Origin: CAVYGB01 sp046734815
Lineage (GTDB): Bacteria; Myxococcota_A; Polyangia; Fen-1088
Direction of reading: 5' to 3'
DNA length: 8,370 bases
Assembly: GCA_046734815.1 (NCBI GenBank)
Contig: JBKPRZ010000166.1
Location: 1 to 8,370, forward strand
The position numbers and the translations under genes were made by a program. This document shows, in pieces, positions 1 through 6,512 of this stretch (position 1 is its first letter; each line of letters begins with the position of its first letter). The notes below the pieces were generated by a model. That model had not been told where the DNA came from. It was given only the letters and a program-made list of their open reading frames with translations, and did not search any database.

Positions 1-362
1 GCCTGGGTGTTGTCGGTCTTCCCGCCCCGCTCGACTTCCAGCTTCAGGCCGTCGACCAGGATCTGCCCGCTGCCCCAGACCGCCGAATAGGGGATGCGCA
101 CCCGCTCGATGTCGGCCAGCGGGGTCCGGTTCGCCTCGCCGATGCGCACCTGATGCAGGGTCAAGGTGGTCAACCCCGCGCGTCCCTTCCCGATCGACAC
201 ACCCACACCCAGCCGCTCGGCCAGCGCCGCCTCGCCCAGCCGGGCCGCCAGGGCCCCGCCCCAGAACGGGAAGGAGCCCAGGACCACCAGCAGCGCGATC
301 CCGCCGATCAGCAGGCGCCGATCGGTCTGAGCGAGGCGCGCGGGCGGCTTCTGCCACAGCAT
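1..362 (-). CDS. AsmA/TamB-like membrane-anchored protein, N-terminal part (partial)
   Basis: The leftward frame from ATG 362 runs off the left edge after 120 codons. It starts MLWQKPPARLAQTDRR, then has one hydrophobic segment at about residues 18-38, so the rest probably lies in the periplasm. Residues 40-115 alternate short beta strands with the pattern LGVGVSIGKGRAGL, LTLHQVRIG, ADIERVRIPYSAVWG, ILVDGLKLEVERGG. This resembles the N-terminal strand-rich region of AsmA/TamB/DUF748 proteins and GspN, and the similar region ahead of some myxobacterial class A penicillin-binding proteins; the missing C-terminus would decide. An in-frame TGA at 375-377 lies just upstream, so ATG 362 is the earliest possible start. 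No Shine-Dalgarno sequence precedes it, but a promoter-like pair sits so close that the mRNA may be nearly leaderless. The coding assignment is firm; the family is a guess from pattern. Confidence 0.6.
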   Translation of the reverse strand, partial: MLWQKPPARLAQTDRRLLIGGIALLVVLGSFPFWGGALAARLGEAALAERLGVGVSIGKGRAGLTTLTLHQVRIGEANRTPLADIERVRIPYSAVWGSGQILVDGLKLEVERGGKTDNTQ

Positions 363-373
363 CGGGAAAAAAC

Positions 374-404
374 ATCATATGCCACGGCGAGGGCCACCTT
401 CCAA
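374..404 (-). promoter_or_regulatory. candidate promoter for the AsmA-like gene
   Basis: Read leftwards, TTGGAA (399-404) and TATGAT (374-379) match the sigma-70 -35 and -10 hexamers at 4/6 and 5/6 positions, with 19 bp between them. The -10 ends 11 nt before ATG 362, so transcription would begin only about 4-7 nt ahead of the start codon. This fits the absence of a ribosome binding site. The spacing is longer than ideal, so this is only a candidate. Confidence 0.33.
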
Positions 405-430
405 TGAGAGTGCGGGGTTACGCGTCGATC

Positions 431-457
431 ACGCGCGATCACCCGCCGACCGCGCGT
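431..457 (-). terminator. GC-rich hairpin after the sigma factor gene
   Basis: An exact 7-bp inverted repeat (ACGCGCG at 431-437, CGCGCGT at 451-457) with a 13-nt loop begins 12 nt after the sigma factor stop codon in its direction of reading. No T run follows, so it is not a canonical intrinsic terminator. It could slow polymerase or protect the 3' end. In such GC-rich DNA it may also be chance. Confidence 0.22.
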
Positions 458-469
458 CGATCCCCGGCA

Positions 470-1177
470 TCACGCGGCGAGCGCGGTCAGCTCGGGCTCC
501 ATGACCGCCTTCAGCTCGTCGGCCAGGCGGCGGCGCGCGTGGTGCAGCCGCGACATCACCGTTCCGATGGGGCAGGCGGCGATCTCGGCGATCTCCTCGT
601 ACGAGTGCTCCTCGATCTCGCGCAGGGTGACGGTCTGGCGATGGGCCGGTGACAGCTCGGCCAGCGCGCCGTGGACCAGCTCGCGCGCCTCGCTCCGCAC
701 CATCTCGCGCTCGGGCGTCTCGTGCGTGGCCGGCTCGGGCCGCGGGCAGCGCTCGCCCGAATCGTCCTCGTTGTGAACGGCCGCGCTCGGACGGCAGGCC
801 CGACGCCTCAGCATGTCCAGGCTGCAGTTCATGACGATGCGATGGATCCAGGTGGTGAAGGCGGCGCGGCCCTCGAAGCGCGACAGGCTCCGCCACGCTT
901 TCAGGAAGGCGTCCTGGACCGCATCTTCGGCGTCGTCGGGATCGTGCAGCACCTTCATCGCCACCACCAGAGCGCGGGGGCGCGCCTCGGTCAGCAGCGA
1001 CTCGAACGCTGCCCGGTCACCCGCACGGGCGCGGTCCACCTTCGCATCGGACCCGACGCGAGCGCGCTCGCTGTGCGGTTCGCCCCGCACGATCGCCACG
1101 TTGGTCTGTGGCGTTTTTGCGGGGGACTGGGGCGAAAGCGAACCGTTGCGGCTCGAAGCCTCAAAACCGTTTTCCAT
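470..1177 (-). CDS. ECF (group 4) RNA polymerase sigma factor, RpoE-like
   Basis: This 235-residue protein directs core RNA polymerase to a specific promoter set. Residues 48-127 form sigma region 2, with DDAEDAVQDAFLKAW (region 2.2, core binding) and AFTTWIHRIVMNCSLDMLRRR-type sequence (regions 2.3-2.4, -10 melting). Residues 165-222 form region 4: a helix-turn-helix with LSPAHRQTVTLREIEE, then YEEIAEIAACPIGTVMSRLH and an Arg-rich helix that contacts the -35. There is no region 1.1 or 3, as expected of ECF factors. An in-frame ATG exists at 1228, but ATG 1177 is preferred because AAGGGCAGG lies just upstream. The first ~47 residues are polar and low in complexity, longer than the usual ECF N-terminus, so an internal GTG start is possible. 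No anti-sigma gene follows: the next leftward gene, 107 bp on, is the AsmA-like one. The gene is divergent from the DUF4175 gene. Confidence 0.92.
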   Translation of the reverse strand: MENGFEASSRNGSLSPQSPAKTPQTNVAIVRGEPHSERARVGSDAKVDRARAGDRAAFESLLTEARPRALVVAMKVLHDPDDAEDAVQDAFLKAWRSLSRFEGRAAFTTWIHRIVMNCSLDMLRRRACRPSAAVHNEDDSGERCPRPEPATHETPEREMVRSEARELVHGALAELSPAHRQTVTLREIEEHSYEEIAEIAACPIGTVMSRLHHARRRLADELKAVMEPELTALAA

Positions 1178-1312
1178 GCACCTGCCCTTGTGCAAGCGCA
1201 GGCCCAACCGGAAAGCGCACACCCACACCGGTCTGGCAAGGGTCTCGGCTTGCGGCCGTTGTCCACAGGACGCCGCAGCGTTTACGCGCTACTATTCCCA
1301 GCTGCGGGCTTC
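1178..1312. promoter_or_regulatory. divergent intergenic region between the sigma factor and DUF4175 genes
   Basis: These 135 bp must carry the starts of transcription for both flanking genes. Leftward, AAGGGCAGG is a usable ribosome binding site for the sigma gene, and 1191-1206 reads as a -24/-12 (sigma-54-type) element. Rightward, TACTAT at 1290-1295 is a weak -10-like hexamer 17 nt before ATG 1313, with no good -35 at 16-18 bp. A TTGTCCACA 9-mer, one mismatch from the E. coli DnaA box consensus and equal to the form common in high-GC actinobacteria, lies at 1259-1267. None of these is proven. Confidence 0.4.
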
Positions 1313-4300
1313 ATGAGCGAGATCGACAGGATCCGCAGCTTTTTGCGAGGGGTGCGGCGGCGCGCGAACTGGGAGGTGGCTCTTCGTCTGGGCGGCCTGA
1401 CCATCGCGGCGATGCTGGTGGCGGTGCTGCTGATGGCGCTATGCGCGTCCCACACCGGCCCGGCGGGCTTCTGGCCGAGAGTCACATTCACAGTGTTGAT
1501 GATTCTCACGCTGTCGGGCGTCGGCATCGCCGCGCTCGGGCCGATCCGCCGCCTGCGCAGCGAGCTCGGCGTCGCCCGCTTCGTCGGACGCCGCCACCCG
1601 CCGGTGGCCAGCGACCTGGTGTCGGCGGTGGAGCTGTCGGCGACCGAGCAGCCGCGCGGCACCTCCAGCGGCATCCTCCGCGCATTTTTCGCGTCGGTGG
1701 CCGACAGCGTGGGTCCCATGGACGTGCGGCGCCTGGTGCCCTTCCGCCCGGCCGCGCTGGCCGGCGGCGTGGTGGCCGGCGCAGCCGTGCTGGTGCTGGC
1801 GGGCGCCCTGCTCCTGCCCGGCACCATCGCGCGCGGGCTGGGCCTGCTGCTGCGGACCCCGACGCGCTTCGAGGGGGCGGTGGTGTCCACCGATCCTCTG
1901 ATCGGGGATGTGCGTATTTCGTACACCTATCCGCGCTACACCGGCCTGCCCGGCCGGGTGGTCGAGGGATCCACCGGCGACATCGTCGCCATCAAGGGCA
2001 CCGAGGTGGTGCTGGAGACGCGCCTTTTGCGCCACGCGCGCGAGGCGCTGCTGCTGCTGGGCGACGCCGGCGACGCGGGCGAGCGCGCGGTCGAGCTGGG
2101 CGACGGCCGCCTGCGCGCCAGCTTCAAGGTCGAGGAGAGCGGCAGCTACCGGGTCTGGCTGTCGCCGCTGCTGGGCCGGCCGGTGCGCGAGGCCCGCGCC
2201 CACCGGATCGTGGCCGAGCCCGACGAGGCCCCGCGGGTCGAGATCTTCGGCCCCGCCGACCGGCTGGAGCTGGCCACCCCGCGCCCGATCGAGGTCGGCT
2301 TCTCGGCGACCGACGACTTCGGGCTGGGCCCGGTCGAGCTGGTCTACCGGGTGGAGGACGGCCCCGAGCAGCGCCTGCGCCTCAAGGAGCTCCCCGCCGG
2401 CACGCGCTCGACCCAGGGGCGCACCGTCTTCGAGCCGAACCTGGACCGGGCCGCCCCCGGCTCGCGGGTAGCCTACCGGGTGGAGGCCAAGGACAACGAC
2501 GGCATCTCGGGCAGCAAGACCGGCTCGTCGCGCACCCTGTACGTGGTCATCGCCGACCCGCGCGAGAGCCTGGACGAGCAGCTGCTGCGCGAGCGCGAGA
2601 TCCTCGACCGGCTGATCACCAACCTGGCCAACCGCCTCGAGGCGCTGGACCCCGAGCCCGAGCCGCGCCCCGCCCCCAGCGCGCGCGCCAGCGGCCCGTC
2701 GATCCCGTGGGACACCTCCAGCAAGCTGGTGGTCTGGCTGTCGGTGCACGAGGAGCTGGAGTCGAACGTGGCCGCGCTGGGGCGGATCATCGACGACGAG
2801 CGCCGCTCGGGCAGCGGGTCCAAGGCGGTGCTGAGCGCGCTCTCTTCCATCGCCGACAAGCTGGCCCGCCGCCTGCGCGAGGAATCGGCCCTGCTGGCCA
2901 CCCTGCGCGGCCGGGTCAACCAGGGGATGTTGACCAACACGGTGGGGGGCCCCAGCTTCGACCGCCTGCTGAAACACGAGGTCAAGCACGCCGAGGAGCT
3001 GGAGACCGCGGTCCTGATGCTGGACGACCTGATCGGGCGGCAGCGCCTCGAGGACCTGTCGGACATGGCCAAGAGCCTGGCCGACACCTACAAGCGGCTG
3101 CAGGACCTGCTGGCCCGCTACCAGGCCACCAAGGACGAATCGCTGCGGCGGCAGATCGAGCGCGAGATCCGCGACCTGCGCTCGCGCATCGAGCAGCTGG
3201 GCACCAAGATCGCCGCGCTCAAGCAGCGCAACGAGGTCCCCACCGAGTGGCAGAACATGCCCGACCTGGGCAAGGCCATGGACCGGGCCAGCGAGTTCTC
3301 GAACCTGCTGGAAAAGGGTGACACCAAGTCGCTGCACAAGGCGCTGTCCGAGCTGGGCGGCGCCCTCAGCGACGTGCGCAAGATGCTGGAGGGCAACTCG
3401 GAGGCCTTCGGCGAGAGCCGCTTCGCCCAGGAGAACAAGGCGGTGTCCGAGGCCCTGCGCCAGATCGGCGACCTGGAGAGCGACGAGCGCATGCTGGCCG
3501 GCGACAGCTCGAACCTGGCCGAGGAGACCGAGCAGCAGGCGGCCAAGGCGCGGGCGGCGGAGATGGACAAGTTCCTGGCCGAGGCGCGCGACAAGGCCGA
3601 ACGGCTGCGCCGCCGCCTGGGCAAGAACCCGCCCGACGAGCTGTCCGACGACGGCCAGGACGAGCTGAAGCGGGCCCAGGAGAGCGCCAAGCAGCTGCGG
3701 CGCCTGCTGGGCGAACGCGAGTGGGGCGAGGGCAAGAAGGAGGCCGAGCGGGCGGTGTCCAGCCTGCGCCGGCTGCGGCGCGAGCTGGACCAGCGGCAGC
3801 AGAAGAACCCCAGCCAGCGCCCGTCGGCCACCCAGGAAGATTTCTCCGAGTCCATGGACGACGCCCGCAACATCGCCCAGGAGATCGCCTCCGACCTGGA
3901 AAAGCTGGCTCCCAAGCCCGGCGAGGGGATGACCCCCGAGCAGAAGGGCCGCTCGCAGGGGATGGCCCAGCGGCAGCACAGCCTGGGCGAGCGGGCCGGC
4001 GAGCTGGCCAAGCAGGCCGGCAAGAACGCCGGCAAGGCCGGTGGGCTGGACCAGGCCGCGAACGAGCTGCGCCAGATCGCCGACCAGATGGGCCAGTCCC
4101 AGCAGGACCTGCAGCGGGGCGATCCGCGCGAGGGCAGCGGCAAGGCGCGCGAGGCGGCCGACCGGCTGGCCAAGCTGCGCGACGACCTGCGCGACGGCCC
4201 CAAGGAGGCCAACGGCCGCAACCGCCGCGAGCCGGTGCGCATCCCCGGCGCCGACGAGAGCAAGGCGCCGCGCGAGTGGCGGCAGGAGCTGATGGAGGCC

Positions 4301-4369
4301 ATGCGCGAGCGCGCCCCCGAGCGCTACAACGAGGAGGTCCGCAAGTATTACGAGGAGATCGCCAAGTGA
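1313..4369 (+). CDS. DUF4175-family inner-membrane protein with long coiled coil
   Basis: This 1018-residue protein has three hydrophobic segments (about 23-44, 54-76, 146-169), so it is anchored in the inner membrane. Residues 185-300 and 305-415 are two beta-rich, Ig-like domains carrying the family signatures ISYTYPRYTGLPG, SATDDFGLGPVELVYRV and RVAYRVEAKDNDG. From about 415 to 960 it is Glu/Arg/Lys/Gln-rich helix with heptad-like leucines, strongly predicted coiled coil. The C-terminus, WRQELMEAMRERAPERY then EEVRKYYEEIAK, is the ending typical of DUF4175 and aerotolerance (Bat)-operon relatives. The length fits the family. Biochemical function is unknown; an envelope scaffold role is inference. 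ATG 1313 is chosen because the hydrophobic N-terminus begins shortly after it. Its Shine-Dalgarno is poor, and the open frame further upstream is only antisense to the sigma gene. Its stop overlaps the next gene's GTG. No MoxR or VWA partners are present in the window. Confidence 0.87.
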   Translation: MSEIDRIRSFLRGVRRRANWEVALRLGGLTIAAMLVAVLLMALCASHTGPAGFWPRVTFTVLMILTLSGVGIAALGPIRRLRSELGVARFVGRRHPPVASDLVSAVELSATEQPRGTSSGILRAFFASVADSVGPMDVRRLVPFRPAALAGGVVAGAAVLVLAGALLLPGTIARGLGLLLRTPTRFEGAVVSTDPLIGDVRISYTYPRYTGLPGRVVEGSTGDIVAIKGTEVVLETRLLRHAREALLLLGDAGDAGERAVELGDGRLRASFKVEESGSYRVWLSPLLGRPVREARAHRIVAEPDEAPRVEIFGPADRLELATPRPIEVGFSATDDFGLGPVELVYRVEDGPEQRLRLKELPAGTRSTQGRTVFEPNLDRAAPGSRVAYRVEAKDNDGISGSKTGSSRTLYVVIADPRESLDEQLLREREILDRLITNLANRLEALDPEPEPRPAPSARASGPSIPWDTSSKLVVWLSVHEELESNVAALGRIIDDERRSGSGSKAVLSALSSIADKLARRLREESALLATLRGRVNQGMLTNTVGGPSFDRLLKHEVKHAEELETAVLMLDDLIGRQRLEDLSDMAKSLADTYKRLQDLLARYQATKDESLRRQIEREIRDLRSRIEQLGTKIAALKQRNEVPTEWQNMPDLGKAMDRASEFSNLLEKGDTKSLHKALSELGGALSDVRKMLEGNSEAFGESRFAQENKAVSEALRQIGDLESDERMLAGDSSNLAEETEQQAAKARAAEMDKFLAEARDKAERLRRRLGKNPPDELSDDGQDELKRAQESAKQLRRLLGEREWGEGKKEAERAVSSLRRLRRELDQRQQKNPSQRPSATQEDFSESMDDARNIAQEIASDLEKLAPKPGEGMTPEQKGRSQGMAQRQHSLGERAGELAKQAGKNAGKAGGLDQAANELRQIADQMGQSQQDLQRGDPREGSGKAREAADRLAKLRDDLRDGPKEANGRNRREPVRIPGADESKAPREWRQELMEAMRERAPERYNEEVRKYYEEIAK

Positions 4370-6030
4370 GGCCCCGGCCTGCCCGCGCCGTCCTGCTGTC
4401 CCTGGCCTCCGCGCTGCTGGTGACGTTCCTCCCCCTGCCCTTTCCCGCCGCCGCCGATCCCCCGCCGCCCGCCGAGAACCCCGCGCAGTCGAAGGCGACC
4501 GGCAAGTTCGTGCCCACCGAGGAGGGCACCCGGGTCGAACGCCTGCTGGACGAGTGGCGCTTCGCCGAGGGCGAGGGGGCGCTGACCGCGCTGGCCACCA
4601 GCCGCGGCGGCACCGCCGAGGTGCTGTACCTGGAAGGCTACGCCAAGTTCCTGGCCGGCGACTACGGCGCGGGGGTGGCCAAGCTGCACGCCGCCCTCGA
4701 GCTGGCGCCCGAGGACGTCAACATCAAGAGCCTGGGCGCGCTGGTCGCCGCCGCCGACAAGGCCATCGAGGGCCACGCCGAGCACCGCTCGGCCCACTTC
4801 ATCCTGCGCCACCCGCCCGAAGACGAGGTGCTGGCCGACTACGCGCTCGAGGCGCTGGAGTCGGCGCTGGGCAATCTGAGCTCCGACCTGGGCTTCACCC
4901 CCGCCCGGCCGATCCACGTCGACATCTACCGGAGCCCCAGCGACCTGGCGGCCGTGTCCACCTTGACCGAGCAGGAGGTGCAGCGGACCGGGACCATCGC
5001 GCTGTGCAAGTGGGGCCGGCTGATGGCCACCAGCCCGCGCGCGCTCAGCTACGGCTATCCCTGGATCGACAGCCTCTCGCACGAGCTGGTCCACTACGTG
5101 GTCTCGGCCCTGTCGCGCGATCGCAGCCCGGTGTGGCTGCAGGAGGGGCTGGCCAAGTTCCTCGAGCGTCGCTGGCGCGATCCCCCCAGCGCCGCTCTGC
5201 CGCCGGTCATGCAGCACCTTCTGGCCAAGGCGCTGGCCTCCGGCAAGCTGATCGGGTTCGACCGCATGCACCCGTCGATGGCCAAGCTGCCCACCGCCGA
5301 GGACGCCTCGCTGGCGTTCGCCGAGGTGGCCACCGCGGTGGCCTCGCTGCACGCGCGCGGCGGGATGGCGGCCTTGCGCCAGGCCATCGCCGGGGTCCGC
5401 GACGGCCTGGACGCGCGCGCGGCGGTGGCCCAGGCCGCGGGCGGCAACTGGAACGAGTTCGAGCGCGGCTGGCGGACATTCATGACCGCCCAGAAGTACC
5501 GGACCTTCCCCAACATGGAGCCGGTCACGCGAAAGTTCCGGAAATCGGCCGCCATAGCCTCCCGGCGCGCCCCGACCGAAGACGAAGAGATTCTTGCTCT
5601 CAATGCGCCGGCCAGGTATTTGCGGCTGGGCAATATGTTGCTGAGACGTAACCGCCCGCGCGCGGCGGCGATCGAATACGAGAAGGGCTCGAAGATTGCG
5701 GGCCGCGGCCAGTGGCTGTTCGACGTGAAGCTGGGCCGCACCTATCTCGCCCTCCAGCAGCCCGAGCGTGCCCTGAAGGCGGTCTCCGAGTTGCTGACTC
5801 TGCAGCCCGAGCTTCCCTGGCCCCACCTGATTGCCGGCCAGGCCCTGCTGGAAAAAGGACAGCCGAAAGCAGCCATTTCCGCCCTGGAGATGTCCCTGGC
5901 CACCAACCCGTTCGACCCGGGCGTCCACTGCAGCCTGGCCGAGGCCTACGCCAAGCTCTCCGATCCGCCCGAGGCGAGCGCGCGTCGCACCCGCGCCGAA
6001 CGCCACTGCCGCGAGCTGCGCGCGCAGTAG
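4366..6030 (+). CDS. exported TPR protein with peptidase MA-like (HExxH) metalloprotease domain
   Basis: This is a 554-residue protein. GTG 4366 is chosen because GAGGAG (4352-4357) lies 8 nt upstream, it overlaps the previous stop as GTGA, and translation from it gives a Sec signal peptide (Arg-rich start, hydrophobic 8-26, AAA-D cleavage near residue 30). Residues ~55-110 form a TPR-like helical unit. Residues ~140-330 match peptidase MA-type gluzincins: HELVH at 239-243 supplies two zinc histidines and the catalytic Glu240, and Glu260 in WLQEGLAKFLE is the likely third zinc ligand, 17 residues after His243. The preceding GTIALCKWGRLMATSPRAL block is typical of deltaproteobacterial members. 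Residues ~413-535 contain about three TPRs. It is probably a periplasmic zinc protease that binds partners through its TPRs; the substrate is unknown. Overlap with the DUF4175 gene implies joint translation. Confidence 0.88.
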   Translation: MRPRPARAVLLSLASALLVTFLPLPFPAAADPPPPAENPAQSKATGKFVPTEEGTRVERLLDEWRFAEGEGALTALATSRGGTAEVLYLEGYAKFLAGDYGAGVAKLHAALELAPEDVNIKSLGALVAAADKAIEGHAEHRSAHFILRHPPEDEVLADYALEALESALGNLSSDLGFTPARPIHVDIYRSPSDLAAVSTLTEQEVQRTGTIALCKWGRLMATSPRALSYGYPWIDSLSHELVHYVVSALSRDRSPVWLQEGLAKFLERRWRDPPSAALPPVMQHLLAKALASGKLIGFDRMHPSMAKLPTAEDASLAFAEVATAVASLHARGGMAALRQAIAGVRDGLDARAAVAQAAGGNWNEFERGWRTFMTAQKYRTFPNMEPVTRKFRKSAAIASRRAPTEDEEILALNAPARYLRLGNMLLRRNRPRAAAIEYEKGSKIAGRGQWLFDVKLGRTYLALQQPERALKAVSELLTLQPELPWPHLIAGQALLEKGQPKAAISALEMSLATNPFDPGVHCSLAEAYAKLSDPPEASARRTRAERHCRELRAQ

Positions 6031-6512
6031 GCCCCGCTCGCTCGACGGAAAGGTTCCCGCCTTCTGCGCGGCCAGCCCGGGAGCGGAAGGCGGTCAGCGC
6101 GAGCCCTGGCTGCGGCAGGGCGGCCGGGCCGCTGGTCACCGCCCGAGGGTGTGGCAGGCCGGCGGCCCTCGGAAATGCCGCTTTCATCCCGCTGAAACAG
6201 GGAGGACCCCGAATGCGCGCGCTCCCCTGGATCTCGGCGGTACCGAGCGCGCGTGCGCGCCTGAAAATCCGCGAAGCTCAGACAATGCGATTACAAAAAA
6301 ACACATTTGACGAAACCACCACTCGTGAGCGCACGCACCGGACTGACATCCGTGTCCGATCTTGGGCGAAGGAAGCGCGCAACCGCGCGAGCGGGGCGGG
6401 AGAAGGATCAGCGGCACCCAACAAACCTGCCCGCACTGCTTTCCTTCGGCAGAGAACGAGATTATGGTATCGCCCGAAGCAGACGATCAGACCTCATCCA
6501 GGAGGAGAGAAT
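6031..6512. other. 482-bp intergenic region before the lipoprotein gene
   Basis: I see no convincing gene here. A rightward frame is open across it and runs into the lipoprotein, but its codons (TTA, CAA, AAA, AGA, ACA) are unlike the neighbours. Visible elements are a hairpin at 6057-6093; a small perfect hairpin TTTCA/TGAAA at 6182-6197; AGGGAGGA followed by ATG 6213; a 14-bp alternating purine-pyrimidine tract at 6247-6260 that could adopt Z-form; and an AT-richer patch at 6284-6318. The lipoprotein promoter is presumably in the right half. TATGGT at 6463-6468 is a possible -10, but it lacks a good -35. Confidence 0.5.
6057..6093 (+). terminator. possible hairpin terminator after the peptidase gene
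   Basis: CCGCCTTC (6057-6064) and GAAGGCGG (6086-6093) are an exact 8-bp inverted repeat with a 21-nt GC-rich loop, starting 27 nt after the peptidase stop. No T run follows, so intrinsic termination would be weak. It may be a factor-dependent terminator or a 3'-end stabilising hairpin. Confidence 0.28.

Noticed and set aside
1275..1302. GGAAT...GTCC as an autoregulatory ECF promoter on the minus strand
   Set aside because: The spacing between the two elements is about 4 nt too long for ECF promoters, and the -35 match is partial.
671..1312. Rightward frame open for 214 codons upstream of ATG 1313
   Set aside because: It is antisense to the well-supported sigma factor gene and then crosses the promoter region; the membrane-protein N-terminus begins naturally at 1313.
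1108..3321. 737-codon rightward open frame
   Set aside because: A same-strand frame-shadow of the DUF4175 gene, made almost entirely of Arg, Gly, Ala and Pro with no domain pattern.
1439..3979. 846-codon leftward open frame
   Set aside because: Antisense shadow of the DUF4175 gene. Its Leu/Gln/Ala/Arg-rich, motif-free translation is what GC-rich codon bias produces on the opposite strand.
3721..4365. Extension of the peptidase frame upstream of GTG 4366
   Set aside because: It overlaps the DUF4175 coiled coil in another frame, has no ribosome binding site at its ATG, and would hide the signal peptide.
4348..6006. 552-codon leftward open frame
   Set aside because: Antisense shadow of the peptidase gene, of low complexity and with no start signal.
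6307..6335. TTGACG as a -35 box for the lipoprotein gene
   Set aside because: At 16-18 bp spacing the downstream sequence is GC-rich (CGCACG) with no -10-like hexamer.
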